Shown: positions 43,595-54,977 of the stretch, one piece after another
Numbering within the stretch: the stretch's first letter is position 1
Layout of the letters: each line of letters starts with the position of its first letter
Source of the DNA: Tenrec ecaudatus
Taxonomy: Eukaryota > Chordata > Mammalia > Afrosoricida > Tenrecidae
DNA length: 64,000 nucleotides
NCBI RefSeq assembly: GCF_050624435.1
Contig: NC_134545.1
Location: 85,774,063-85,838,062 of the forward strand
Direction of reading: 5' to 3'
Notes under the pieces: generated by a model
The model's database searches: none
Seen by the model: the letters and a program-made list of their open reading frames with translations, nothing else
Told to the model about the DNA's origin: nothing
Program-made: the position numbers and the translations under genes

Positions 43595-44040
43595 GAAGCC
43601 ACATTAGTTTACGAGGATGGCAGTAACCAAGTAGCACAAATCGCATGGCTTAGGACAAGAGAAGTGTATTCACTTGCAGTTCTGGAAACCAGAAGCTTGA
43701 CATCAAAATGCTGGCAGCCAGAGTCCTCTCTGCAGGCTCTGGGACACAAACTCTCTGCTCTGTCTAGCTCCCGGTGGTAGCGATCCATCCTTGCCTTGTA
43801 GACACATCGCTCCAGTCTCTATCCTTCCATCTTTGCAAGGCCACCTTCCCGTGTGTCTCTCTCTGTGTCTGAAGGTCCCTCTACTTAGAGGGAAACTGAT
43901 CAAAGCGGACTTCAGGACCCCATGCACCCCCCAAGTCTCCTATGACTTCATTTTAATGTGATTCCATCTGCGCAAACCCTACTTCCAAATAAATGACACC
44001 TAAAGTTCTGGGTGACTGAATTTGAGGGAGACAGTATTCA
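43595..44040. repeat. Old interspersed repeat, family unnamed
   Basis: gaggatggcagtaaccaagtag, gcagttctggaaaccagaagc, catcgctccagtctc and ccaaataaatgacacctaaag follow a common placental repeat that starts gctgc(c/t)(g/a)taacaaa in better copies. I recognise the pattern but not the family name. Confidence 0.5.
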
Positions 44041-44099
44041 CCCAGGACACAGGCATGAATGGATTCTTGCTTTAGCCAGTAGCAGTGAATCACCCTTTC

Positions 44100-44840
44100 C
44101 TACCCCCGAGGATGCAACAGTGGTCGTCAGTGTGCTTCCAGATCATGTGCTCTGCCTCTACATGCTTACACATGTACTTTACATACATGGACGCATAGCA
44201 CTTTCTCTGTTTTCATTTACACCATATTCTTCTTTTTCTGAAGATTGATTTTTCAAATGAAAAATATGGCTTGGAGATCTTCCTACCAATGCATCTAGAT
44301 GAACCAATTATTTTTAACTAGCTACATATTAGTTATCCCATAGCACGTAGATGCTATTTTTCACTGGTCATTGTCCTGCCAGTGGACTGTTTGAACACCC
44401 TGTTATGGGGTCCCATGGCAGGTGCGACTATTTCCTTCGAAATAGGATCGTTTGTACAAAGATGGGCCCAGTGCATTTGAATAGAGAATGCCAAAGTGCT
44501 CTCCCCAAAGCCCGAGTCAGTGTGTGGTGTCAGTAAGAGTGGATAGAGTGACTCACTCACACTCTTTCCGACATCAGACCCCGTCGGGCTCTTGAAGTTC
44601 TGCGCATCTAATCGATCCAGCAGAAACACATGTTAGGTTCATTTTCATTTGCAGGTCTCTAATGGCAAGGGCCTGTCTCTAGGGCTGAGCACCTTGTTCT
44701 AAGTTTATTGGACATTTGGGGATTTCATTTTCTGTGAATTGTCTATTCACGTATTTTGCCCAGTTTTCCACTGGGTTTTTCTTCGCAAGACTTCTTCTTA
44801 TTGGTGTATTTGAATTTTTACAATCTAAATATTAGTATTT
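44100..44840 (-). repeat. L1 3' region (antisense)
   Basis: gattgatttttcaaatg and gaccaattatttttaac resemble L1M 3'UTR. tattggacatttggggatttc, gtgaattgtctattcacg and ttttgcccagttttccactg at 44700-44780 are the classic antisense end of L1 ORF2. No frame survives. Confidence 0.65.
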
Positions 44841-45344
44841 ATTATGCAGTGGTTATCTGAATAACTTAATGCTGACTTGTATTTTCTTCTAGAATTTGTA
44901 TGGTCTGTTCTTTGTTCCCTCTGGGAGCTACCTTGTGAGTGGTAAGAGATGGGAAAGAATCCTTTTGTCCACCAAAGTTTGGAGACCTCGCTGCTACTAC
45001 CAGATATCTGAACAATGAACCTGAGTTGCAAACAGCCAGCTGTATGGTTCGTGTTTGCATTTTCGAGTGGACAGACTGATAAGCAAGGACAGGAGTCATT
45101 GGTAGGTAGGGGAGGAACAGGGATGATTGTAAGGGCTCCACCGTGTGCTGGCCTTACCTCTCCCTTCCCCACTCTTAACATGACACAGTTCCAGGCCAAG
45201 AGAACAGCAGCTGGCCACCTGAGGAGGAGGAGGAGGAGGAGTTCGGATGGCGCATCGAGATGTCTGCCTGGTGTCCCACAGGCATCCAGAACAGCTCCCG
45301 TCATCCCCCACTGGACAGTCTGTCTTCTTAGCTCCCCTCCCCAA
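44841..45344. other. No gene seen
   Basis: A GAG run at 45221-45241. Overlapping 139- and 159-codon frames on opposite strands are not supported by any motif. Confidence 0.35.
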
Positions 45345-45440
45345 CTAGAATGTCAGTCCCTGCAGGACAGGGGCCACCCTCTTCATGTCTGGGTTTGCCT
45401 CACACCCAACGCAGAGCTGGAAGTACTTGAGTGAATTTGT
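45345..45440 (+). repeat. L2/MIR3-like 3' end
   Basis: ctagaatgtcagtccctgcag, gacaggggccaccctcttc and ctggaagtacttgagtg follow the common 3' end motif of these ancient repeats. Confidence 0.5.
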
Positions 45441-45844
45441 AGGCACGTGTTTTTATGCTTGCACTCCCGTGTGCTCGGGGTCAGGGATGGCAGGGCTGGG
45501 CTTCTGGTGCAGCGCCTGCCTTTGCCCATAGGCAGGGCACGTGAGAGGGTGCATTTCTGCACAGGTGGGTGTCTTTGCATCTCAGACTGCCTGAGTGTGC
45601 ACGCGCAGGCGGGCCTCCCCGTGTGTGTGAGCAGTAACACACCTGTGCTCTCCTCCCCCGGCTTCCCCCACACCACGTCCTCCAGTCACGGAGCCTTTGC
45701 GTCTCACAGGTGGGTGGGCACACAGGACATTGCCATCCTTGTCGTTTCTCTGGCAGAGCCTCATTCTTCTCCCTCCTCCTCCCTGTTCCTTCTCTTCTCC
45801 CCTCCTCTTCCTAATCCACATTTCTCCCCTTCCCCTTCGGGAGG
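45441..45844. other. Unique GC-rich sequence, no gene seen
   Basis: Moderate CpG and a pyrimidine-rich end (45760-45840). No coding support. Confidence 0.3.
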
Positions 45845-45975
45845 AAGCTCATCTGAGCTCAGCCTTTGCTGACATGGCCATTTGGGCCCATTAGCTGCCT
45901 CCTAATGAGTGACTGCCTTCTCGACCCCTTCCCCCATCCCAACTGGGAGGGAGGCATCAATTAGCTGCTGCTACA
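45845..45975. promoter_or_regulatory. Possible small conserved non-coding element
   Basis: tgacatggccatttgggcccattagctgcc, split by cctaatgagtgactgcc and catcaattagctgctgc. Three ATTAG/TAATG cores in repeat-free sequence. Weak. Confidence 0.3.
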
Positions 45976-46035
45976 CACATACACACACACACATACACAC
46001 ACACACTCACATACACACATCCATAAACACACCCC
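45976..46035. repeat. Imperfect (CA)n microsatellite
   Basis: CA dinucleotides broken by T substitutions over about 60 bases. Confidence 0.9.
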
Positions 46036-46209
46036 TATTCTGTAAATGTACATATAGCTTTCTCTTTAGATGGATAACATCCTTTTGAGACCCTACTTCC
46101 CAGTGTCCAGCCCCTGGAGAGATGTCCTGCTCAATTCAACAGGCAGAATGCCCATTGCCAACACCATGCACCCTAATCCCATGCCTCCCCACCAGCCTCA
46201 AGCACGCAG

Positions 46210-46320
46210 GTAATTTTTAGATTCCCATCACTCCAAATGGAATTCAACCCTCATGTTTTGCAGACGGGCAAACTGAAGCTCAGAATGAGGAATTAACTTG
46301 TCCAAGAACTTTTCATTCAT
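46210..46320 (-). repeat. MIR fragment
   Basis: gttttgcagacgggcaaactg, aagctcagaatgagg and ttaacttgtccaagaac match antisense MIR. Confidence 0.6.
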
Positions 46321-46754
46321 TAGAAGCCAAGCTAGGAGCAGTTCCCATGTCCTCTGACTCCCAGGGCAAGGCTATTGCAGACCATAGACAGTTTGGAGTA
46401 TCCCACAAATGCTTGCCCTCTACCCATGTGTTAGACTGGTTTCCAACCAGTGACACTTGTCTATGTTGTACATGGAAAGAGATTTCTATCAAGAAATGGC
46501 TTACACAGTTGTAGAAATAGGTAAGTCTAGACCATTTCAAGGTAGGATTCTCCTGACTTGAGGAAACTGATGAACAGGAAGCAGAATGATGATGCAGAGA
46601 CAGTGGGGGTGGGGGACGCACAGGCTGGTGGATGCAGATGTCCGGAGGCAGTGGAATGGATCCACCTTCAGTCATCTGCTACAGCTCCTGGGATCGCAAC
46701 AGGAGATGGAGGCAGCAGATGCAAGATGTAGCTCCTGAGGAAGGCGAGGGGTCT
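46321..46754. other. Unique sequence, no gene seen
   Basis: A 120-codon minus frame is unsupported. Nothing else recognised. Confidence 0.3.
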
Positions 46755-47245
46755 GTATTGGACAGGGTTCTCTAGAGAGACAAACCAGATTTCTAGTAAT
46801 TATATATGAATATATTTATAAAGATAGATATATAATTCAAGAAATAAACCGTTAAATAATATACAGATAGATAATACAAGAAATTAACAGTTAAATTATA
46901 AAGCAGTGAGACACTAGCAGTCCTTCAAGTTTTGAGAGCTGCCAGGTGCCAGTTCCCTTCTGTAGAGAGAGCTGGGCTATATATATCCAGGTAGCAAACA
47001 GCAAGGCAGATCCCCAACTGTCATCAACTGTCAGTCCCTAGCTCCAGAGATGAACATTCCAATCGTGTGGGCTTAAAGGGACCTCAACTTACAGCGACAC
47101 AGTCCACAGGCTAGGTATCCCACAGGTAGTGTACCCCTTTAAACTGAGGCACAGAACAACCAAGGTGAGGCTCACCGAGCCATTTATCCCTCTGCCCTTC
47201 AGTTAATCCTACTTGTGTTTATCGGCCAGGCTGGCACAATAAACT
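46755..47245 (+). repeat. Unclassified interspersed repeat 'X', copy 2
   Basis: Begins attggacagggttctctag and continues through an AT-rich segment with tatatatgaatatatttat and gataga motifs. It then matches the reverse complement of 31700-32188 to its end near gtttatcggccaggctgg. Non-coding. Confidence 0.7.
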
Positions 47246-48845
47246 ATAGCAGGGTCCAAGGGATTCCACTGTCCTCAGTCTCTCTCTATATCAAATGGCT
47301 TAGGACAGCAAAGAGGACTCACCAGGCTGCAATCCAATTGAAAGATGGAGCTCTGCTCCTACCCGGACCCAAGAGTGTCTGGCTGACATCACCCCTAACC
47401 ATCACAGCCCAGTAGCGCTGTGGTGCTTCAAAGCAAGTTCAAGTTCCGGTGCATAGACAAAGGGGGGAGAGAGCAAGTTCTCAGGAAGGCCTTCCTTCTT
47501 GGTCCCTTAGAATCAGCTTGATCTAGAAATTATGGCAAGACAGAGCTTAGCTTTGATCCCTCTCTGGCCCTCTCAGGCCTCTCCTGGGCTTTCTCTCCCT
47601 CCACAGAGGAATCCCCGATGGAAGCTCCCTCTTGGTCACAGAAGAAGTGGGAACCTTGCTGTGGATCCTGTTGTAAAGAGCGTTCCCTGAGGTCTGGGGA
47701 AGGCTGGGGTCTGACTAGCATCTGCTCCTGGTCCATCTCCAGCCCATACAAGGACAAGAAGTGTGAGGCAGAAAGGACCTAGCTGAGCTAGTCCAGGCTA
47801 ACTGGGTCAAGCACCCTGGCACCCCCACCCCAGTCAACCGCATGGCTACAACAGCTGGGTCAGTCTGAGACCCAGACATTCCATCTCCTGAGATCCCAAG
47901 CTGACTGGGGTTGGACGGTGTCCCCAGACTCTGAATGAAAGAGGATTTGAGGAAGGGTCTGGAGGATCCTTCTGAAAGCTGACCCAGGAAGGGTCCAGCT
48001 AGGAGTGAGGAAGCTGGAGCTATAGAAAGATCCCTCTTCTCCTTCCGAGCTTCAAGCCCATATGCCCTTCCTGATTCTGTGTCCTTGACTGTGAAGTCCT
48101 GTAAGGACTTAAACCTATCTGTTTGCCCTCAAGCTCTCAGTGGAACTTGATCTAATTTGAGAGGGGGCATCCTGGGAGCCCATCTTTAGCCAATGTGGAT
48201 CCTACAAAAGTCCCTACCAAGCTCTCGAGCCACTTAGCAGACCTTAGCCCGGCAAGTCCTCCCTTAGAATGCACTTCCAAAGGGGGTGCCTGACGGGCAC
48301 CGCTCCTCACCCTGCCTTCAGTGGCATGGACTGGCAGAACCCCAGTGCTGGGGCCGATAGGACTCTCGCCTTACCTGAGTGAGGCTCTGGGGGTAAGGAT
48401 GTGATGAGCCTCCCTCCCGGGCAGGCGCAATAGAGGACACAGCAGAGGCTCGTGGTCAGGTCATGGAGACTTGAGCTGGCCTCTTAACTTCTCACTGTGT
48501 TCCTGAGTGAGCCCTCCAAGGAGTTTCTTCACCTGTGAAGTGAAATGAGCAAGAGCCTCTTCACAAGGGTTCGCTACAAGCAGAGAAGTCCAGGCGGGAT
48601 CTCTGCTGTCATTCATTTGGGTGTGCACAGCCAGTTTCCGGAAGGACCCAGGCAAAGAAGCTTTCAACAATGGTACCTCTGGAATTGGGAGTAACAGGAG
48701 GGAGGGGGCGTTTATGTTTCACTTTATACCTATTTTGTGCTGTTTTAATTTTGCTACTAGACAAATACACTTTGATCTAAAGTGGAGCTAGGAAGGCAGA
48801 GATGAAGCATACCCAGTTGTGAACCTGACCTTCCATCAAGTCAAT
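47246..48845. other. Unique sequence, no gene seen
   Basis: 1.6 kb without recognisable repeats. Short frames (66-75 codons) only. Confidence 0.4.
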
Positions 48846-48849
48846 CATG

Positions 48850-49162
48850 GTAGCCTTTCTGTCGCATCTATTTTGACTCACAGGGACCTCATGGGACAGA
48901 AGAGAAGCACCCCACATAGGGTTTCCCAGGTCACAACCATTATCGAGAGAAAGATGCTCTCCTCAGGTTGAGTGTTACAGTCTGGGAAGCCCTGGACAGA
49001 GTCCTTGCGAGTCGGAATCGACTCACTGGCAGTGGCCATAACTGTTATGGGACTGGATTTCCAAGTCTTTTTCCTATGGAGTGGCTGCATGGGTTCGAAA
49101 TGCTGACCTTCCAGCCTCCATCTGAGTGCTGAACGTTACCTGCTACACCACTAGGGCCCCTT
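48850..49162 (-). repeat. AfroSINE (minus) interrupted by a plus-strand AfroSINE 3' piece
   Basis: 48850-48950 is the antisense 3' half (gcatctattttgactcac, gggacctcatgggacag). 48952-49035 reads in sense (gagagaaagatgc, gggaagccctggacag, cgagtcggaatcgactcac). 49040-49162 is the antisense 5' half (gagtggctgcatgggttcg, acctgctacaccactaggg). This is best explained by a SINE inserted into a SINE. Confidence 0.7.
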
Positions 49163-49399
49163 GACAGCAGTCTTACTTATTACCTGGTAAGTGTATACCA
49201 ATCCCTCCGTCAGTGGCCATTGTGTTTAGTGTGAAAGCGATTTGTACGTAAATTGCGGTGTGTATGTTAGCTATGATTAGCATCTAAGTAATGAGGTATT
49301 TCGGTGCCTAATTACGAGTGTGAGGTGACGTGGTCTGAGTGCGAGCAGGTGTGCACATCCAGACGGGGAAGTCTGCACGTGCTGCTGGGCGTAGCTGGG

Positions 49400-49580
49400 C
49401 TGCCTAGCTTTATATCCAGAACCCATTATTAACTGGAGGTATGATCTTGGCTAAATTACTTTATTCTTTTTGTTCCTCAGCCTTCCTGTCTTTATGATGG
49501 GGATGATGGTACGTCTCTCCCTTAGGACAGCTGGACAGATTAAAATGAGCTCAATTATGTAAAATTCTTTGAAAAGCTCC
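49400..49580 (+). repeat. MIR fragment
   Basis: aactggaggtatgatcttgg, ctaaattactttattc, tcctcagccttcctgtc and agattaaaatgagctcaatt follow MIR. Confidence 0.6.
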
Positions 49581-49708
49581 CCCTCCTGCAGACAATGAAT
49601 GTTCAAGATGTGTGTTGTGACATGTATCTGTGTATATATGTGAGGCTTTTTGTTTGTTTGGTTCGAGTATTTTTAATCTCAAAGGGAGAGATGCTGCAGC
49701 TAAGTCTA

Positions 49709-50589
49709 CGAGGGGAACCTTCCCCCTAAAAAAAACACACCCAGAATTGCACTGGGTGGAGAGGAGCTTTCATAGGATGAATTTCTCCCACTAGGTGAGC
49801 ATTAAGCAACTTGCTCTGAGTTAGTGCGCCCAGCGGCAGTGCCTGGAAAGTTATCTCTGGGCACAGTGAATTTTTTCATAAAAGCAGTTTTGCTCGAACT
49901 TTGTTTTTCTGTGTGATGGCTGATTTAAGGGAACAGTGTGCGGCTGTGAAATTTAGTTTCCTGCTCGGGAAAAATGCTTCAGAAATTGTTGTGATGTTGA
50001 ACATAGCTTATAAGGACCGCATTAAGGGAAAAACTAAAGTGTATGAGTGGTTTTCTCATTTCAAAACAGGTGCAATGTCAATTGATGACAAACCTCCTCC
50101 AGGATGTCTGTCAACTTCCCAAATGTACAAAACTGTCAACGCATAGTGCATTTGGAATTCTTTCCACCAGGCCAGACTGTTAATCAAGCTTTCTATTTAG
50201 AGATTCTGAAAAGATTGCATAACAGTGTGCAAACAAAAAAGGCCTGATTTGTGGCAGATTGGGGACTGGTTTTACCACCATGACAATGTACCTGCTCACG
50301 AAGCCACCTTGGTGTGCTAGTTTTGGCAAAACCCAGTATGCCTCTCTTGCCCCATGCATCTTACTCACCTGACCTCGCTCCGGGTGACTTCTTTTTGTTT
50401 CTTCAAATGAAGAGGTGCTGTCAGCCATCCAACAGATGAGTTTGAAAAATGTTACCAAGAATGGAATCACTGATTTGATAAATGTATTAGGTGTAATGGA
50501 GAGTACTTTGAAGGTGATAAGGTTGTTTGGTTAAAAAAAATTAATACGTAGCTTTGAAAAAAATTTCCATTTTGGAGGGTACCCCCATC
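49709..50589 (+). mobile_element. Tc1/mariner-class transposon (mariner), dead copy
   Basis: About 880 bases with TA at both boundaries (49707-49708 and 50590-50591). The left end is cgaggggaaccttcccccta and the right end gagggtacccccatc, imperfect inverted repeats of the mariner type. The interior encodes fragments of a mariner transposase in several frames: the N-terminal helix-turn-helix part, then FFPPGQTVNQAFYLEILKRL-like sequence, then YSPDLAPGDFFLF near the third catalytic acidic residue. The section between about 50146 and 50165, which should hold the first catalytic Asp, is deleted. Confidence 0.88.
49901..50146 (+). pseudogene. Mariner transposase, N-terminal remnant
   Basis: An 81-codon frame. 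From MADLREQCAAVKFSFLLGKN through KVYEWFSHFKTGAMSIDDKP it matches the N-terminal DNA-binding half of mariner transposases (about residues 1-75 of roughly 345). The normal start is probably the second Met (49916). It ends at a stop just before a large deletion. Downstream fragments lie in other frames with stops. The protein cannot transpose; whether the DNA-binding part is expressed is unknown. Confidence 0.85.
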
Positions 50590-50591
50590 TA

Positions 50592-50734
50592 TATGGAAGA
50601 AGCACACCAGCCTATATGATCCAAGGATTGTTAAGCATATAATCCAAATGTAAAGGAGGGAATGGCATCAGAGCTTAAATTGTGAACACATGGTTTGCAG
50701 AAGGCTTGGATGACAGTGGAAACCCAAAATTCTT
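50592..50734 (+). repeat. Retroposon-family scrap and flanking sequence
   Basis: atggaagaagcacaccagcc at 50593 matches the internal module of the long retroposon. The remainder to 50734 is unassigned. Confidence 0.4.
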
Positions 50735-50905
50735 TTTTTAAAAATCATTTTATTAGGGGCTCATACAACTCTTATCACCATACATGCATACATCAGTTGT
50801 GTAAAGCACATTTGTACATTCATTGCCCTCATCATTCTCAAAACATTTGCTCTCCACTTAAGCCCCTGGCATCAGCTCCTCATTTCGCCCACTCCCTCCC
50901 CGGCA
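50735..50905 (-). mobile_element. Non-coding retroposon, copy I (3' part, antisense)
   Basis: aaaaatcattttattagggg, ctcatacaactcttatcacc, catttgtacattcattgcc, catcattctcaaaacatttgc and agcccctggcatcagctcc form the terminal about 165 bases of the family. Confidence 0.85.
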
Positions 50906-51355
50906 TTGGAAAGTGGATGGTTGCAGATTCAGCGAGGTTACAATTTAGCACCCTACCCTTTGGTCTCCCTACAATCCATTTACATTTGTTCTACTTTTTA
51001 ATGTTTTCTGCTTTCTTTTTGATTGACGTGTTTATCTGCTTTACTTCATTTTTCTTTTTTTTTTTTAAACTCATTATTCTTGTTAGTTTTTGTTTGCTTG
51101 TTTGTTTTGCTGGTTGACTTTAATGGTTTTTTTGTGTATGAAATCCAGGCTGGGTAAATCTACAGAGACAGTAACTAGAAGAATTGTTCCTGGGGTATGG
51201 CAGGGAAGTTGGGGGGAATTGGGGAGCTAATATGCTGCATACAAGAATGAAGAATATCTTCCCAAACTGATTGTGTTCTGATTGTACAACACTTCCTGAT
51301 GTGACTGGGCTACTGAATTGTATGACATGTGGAAAACATGCCAATAAAACTATTG
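50906..51355 (+). repeat. Second AATAAA-ended repeat, family unknown
   Basis: Runs from cattggaaagtggatggttgc, through a T-rich middle and ctgattgtgttctgattgtac, to catgccaataaaactattgg. The 3' end resembles a LINE 3'UTR with its own polyadenylation signal. No coding frame. Confidence 0.4.
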
Positions 51356-51394
51356 GGGGGTGGTGGAAAGGAGAGACGCTGTTGGATTGTTGTA

Positions 51395-51510
51395 AATATG
51401 TTGTAAAATGTACAAATGTGCTTGATACAATGGATGGGTGGATGGATGGAAGGATGGATGGAGTGTGATACGAATTGTAGGAGCCCCCAGTAAAATGATT
51501 TTTTAAATAT
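51395..51510 (+). mobile_element. Non-coding retroposon, copy J (3' tail only)
   Basis: gtacaaatgtgcttgataca, a (TGGA)n expansion at 51430-51465, and gagcccccagtaaaatgatt with a T/A tail. The polyadenylation hexamer is mutated to AGTAAA. Confidence 0.75.
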
Positions 51511-51514
51511 GTTG

Positions 51515-51885
51515 TAAATCTTAACCCTTAACTCCTATGCCTGTGGTTATAATCCCACTGGGGAATAGGTTCTCTTTGTCATGATAATGATGTAGGATTA
51601 GTGTAGGGAGTGTTTTTAAAATAATCCTTTTTGAAAATATAATAAAGCAGATTAAGCAAGCAAGATCATGTGGTAAGATAGTACCACATGATTGCCAAGG
51701 GACCTAGGAATAAAAGCTGAAACAAGACCAGGTCCTTCCTCCAGAGAAGATGGAAAGAGTCTGTCTCTGGAGCTGGTGCTCTGAACTTCTAACTTCCTAA
51801 AGCTGTGAGAAAGGAAATTTCTGTTTGTGAAAGCCCCCCTCTTGGGGCCATTCTTTTGTAGCAGCACTAGAGAACTAAGACTCTC
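51515..51885 (+). repeat. Unnamed interspersed repeat (LTR-like)
   Basis: ggttataatcccactgggg, ataggttctctttgtc, gcagattaagcaagcaag and cactagagaactaagac form a unit I have seen as a repeat in afrotherian sequence but cannot name. Confidence 0.4.
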
Positions 51886-52833
51886 TCAAGCCTTCTTTTA
51901 TCAAAGAGGGTGAGCTGGGTCTGTAGTCACCTTAGGACGGGAAGCTGGGTTGCGTAAGGAGACTGGGGTCACTTTCTGCTGAGAGTCCAGAGTTCTGAGG
52001 TGAGAGGGATGGCACACAGCTGTCTCAGATCTCTTCCGTGCTCCCAGGGCATTCCTGAGGTGGCAATGGCCCCAATGCACCGCCCCCGTCACCCAGGTAA
52101 AGTGTCAGCTGAGCCAGAGGGAGGAAATGGGGTGGGAGGAAGGAGGTCATGTTCAGGGTTCAGGTTAGCAGGGAAAGGGAACCCAGAGGAAGGAGGAAGG
52201 GTCTCCGCCAGCCAAGAGTAGAGAGACACATCCCGGGCTTGAGCAGGGGCAGGCTAACTTCCTTAATCTCATCGACGTAGTCCATCTGCTCTCTCTCCTG
52301 CCCACAGCTCTGGCCGGCTCTCCTCAGTCTGGTGAGACGGGACGACGACTGTGTCCTGAATAAAGTCACCCGAGGCACCTGTGGGAGATGATGTGCTGCC
52401 AGGTGGCAGAGTAGGTTTAGGAGAAGGCCAGAGATGGGGGTGGAGGGACTGGCTTCAGGGAGGAACCGAGGCTGGGGTATTGCCAAGAACACCCAGTTCC
52501 TCTGAATGAAGAAGAGTTGTACAATCATAACCACAGGAAATTATTAATTCAGTTATGGTCTCACAGATTTACCTCTCCTGAACTTCATATACAGACAAAC
52601 AAGCGAAAGCGAACAATAATAACAAAGCAAAACAGAGAAATCACAGTGGGAAAGAAAGCAGAAAATATTAAACACTAGAGCAACTTCTAAATGGATCAAA
52701 AGAGAGATCAAATGATAAGCAATTACCTTTTAACTCAACTACATCTGCCATCGTTGACTTTACAAAGCTCTCTGAAGGCAGACACCTTCTGAAGCCGCAT
52801 TCAGACAGGAAGTTGGAAGTTGTGCACACACAC
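51886..52833. other. No gene seen
   Basis: Unique to about 52540. The AT-rich stretch 52540-52740 (acaaacaagcgaaagcgaac, aacaataataacaaagc) may be old L1. A 124-codon minus frame at 52160-52534 is unsupported. Confidence 0.3.
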
Positions 52834-52885
<52 letters not shown>

Positions 52886-52985
52886 GTGTATCTATATATG
52901 TATCTATGTATGTATGTATGTATCTATCTATGTATCTATCTATGTATCTAACTATCTATGTATCTATGTATCTATCTTTCTATCT
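52834..52985. repeat. (TATC)n microsatellite with TATG variants
   Basis: About 50 bases of pure CTAT tetramers followed by about 100 bases of mixed TATC/TATG. A frame across it gives a Tyr-Leu-Ser-Ile periodic peptide. Confidence 0.97.
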
Positions 52986-53307
52986 CTTAAGCGTCCACAA
53001 CCAGGCAGCCTCCTGTCTATAAGGTTCTGTCATGAGCACACATGCTTTCACTGCTTACTCAGGCATACCTATACACAAGCACACACCCAGCTTCTCTCAC
53101 CCGTGTGGGTGTCCTGCACACACAGATAGATCTACACTCAGACACAACATCTTCACATGTTCACTTCATCTCATATACAGAGAAACACCCATATGCATAC
53201 GTAGCTGTCACTCAACCTCCTCACAGGACACCTCAATTTTATAACTAATTAGATTACTTTTTATTGTATATGATATATAATAATGTATTATTATTATATA
53301 ACTAATC
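52986..53307. other. No gene seen
   Basis: CA-rich low-complexity sequence, then an AT-rich patch at 53245-53305. Confidence 0.3.
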
Positions 53308-53525
53308 AGCTGCTGTCGTCGAGATGACTGGGGCTCACAGCGAGCCCGAGCCCGGGTGTCACCCTAGAACTGCGCTCCAGGAGGTCTTCTTTCTTCCTTT
53401 TGTGCCGTGAGGCTTCCCATGCGTGCACTTTAGAAAGGAGCTCTTCCACGGTGACTTTCGGTGAGCTCGAACACTCCACATTTCAGTTAACAGCCGAGCT
53501 CATTAACCACTGGCATCGCCCAGGG
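53308..53525 (-). repeat. AfroSINE, diverged
   Basis: gctgctgtcgtcgagatgac (3' end), accctagaactgcgctcc, ggtgagctcgaacactcc, gttaacagccgagctcattaac and actggcatcgcccaggg (5' end). Confidence 0.7.
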
Positions 53526-54977
53526 ACTCGATTCTCTCTGGGCTTGTGCACATGCTCACACCCAAACACTCATGATGATATCCACACTGGTTCCCACACA
53601 CACGTTCTCAAAGCAGACACCGGAAGGCAGACTCGGCACTCGTTCCTGGATCTCACATGCACCAGACTCCCAGAAGGAAGCGGCCCCGTCCCCTGCACGC
53701 CCTGTCAGAGCTCCCATGTTGGCAGACTCCCAGCACCTCCGCTTCGGGATCTAAACAGCCAGGGGACGTGAGCAAATGGACAGCTGTCCTGAGAGCAAAG
53801 CTGTGCTCGGTTGAGAAACCTGAGCCCTGAGAGGAGGGCTGCAAGTGTCCATGGGTCTGGGAGGTTGGGGGGACAGAGGGAAGGCGGTGGAGTAGTCTCC
53901 CAGGGTGCCTGTGACCATGGGACAGTTTGCATTATTTAAAAAAAGAAGAAGAAGAAGAAAGGAAGGGGCAGGGAGCGCATAGCTGTGAGTAAATAAAACT
54001 GCCACCTCTGACCCCTTTGAGGCCAAGGCTCAGCCCACACTGATGCTCATTAGGGAGGGAGGTACCCAGGGCCAGCCCAAATTCTCTAGCACCAGAAGCT
54101 CAAGGCCAGACTTCCAAGGGGGGAGAGAGACCTATAAAAGTGGAGAGGAGGTGTGAAGGGAGTGGGGCATGGGGAAAGGGGAGGGGCACCAAAGGATGTG
54201 GCAACAGAGTGGGGACACTGGGAGGAGGCCTTGGGGAAGCAGTTAGGACCCAGAGGAGAGCTCTTCTCTGACACTACCCCCTCCCCTGTGCTAGACTGCT
54301 GTCCTGTTCGCTCTCTGGGGTCTCTTCTGCTCCCGGACTCTGAAACACACACACCTCCCCCTTCTCCTGTTGAAGCCTTGGTTTGCTTGTTTTTGTTTTT
54401 CTGATCACCAGGAACTACAGACAAACCAAGGTTAGCAAAAATAACATACACAGGGCAGAGACAAAGTCTCCTCCCCCACCCCATCCCATCATCCAAGAAA
54501 GGCTGAGAAGTGGCTGAGGCAGGCTTTGGCAGAGTGGGAGTGTTAATAGCCCCCCACCGCACCCCCACTCCCACCCTACCCCCAGTCTTTCTCTCAGAAG
54601 GCCTGTCCCACTCAGCATCTGGTCCAGTCTCTGGCTCTGGCAAAGGGGGTCGCAGGTATAAAAGAGTGAATAAATGAATAGGTGGATGAATGATGGAAGG
54701 GTCTTCGTAATCCGCCTCCCCAGCTCTGTGTGGACTGGAAGCTCTTCAAACACGTAGGATCTGAGGGCGGCTTCACTGAGACATCAGGCAAGAGCCTCGG
54801 CACTTCCCGGGCCTCCTCTTCCTCTCCTCTCTGCAGTCCACCCTCTGCGTCCGTCCCCTTCCCTGTCCAGGGATCTGGGTTCTGGTTCACCTGGTACAGG
54901 TCCCAGGCAAAGGTCCTTTGCAGTCTGGCTTCTCCATTGTGCACCAGAAGCCGCATCCATGGCTCCTCCTGGTGGCC
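53526..54977. other. Unique sequence, no gene supported
   Basis: Minus frames of 185 codons (54086-54643) and 136 codons (54612-55022) exist. The second runs into an RTE fragment, and its centre matches an L2-like tail (gtgtggactggaagctc near 54728). I find no splice-bounded exon. Confidence 0.35.

Noticed and set aside
52813..53022. Periodic Tyr-Leu-Ser-Ile peptide
   Set aside because: Direct translation of the (TATC)n microsatellite.
54086..54643. 185-codon minus-strand open frame
   Set aside because: Overlapped by other frames on both strands, composition-driven, and no known family.
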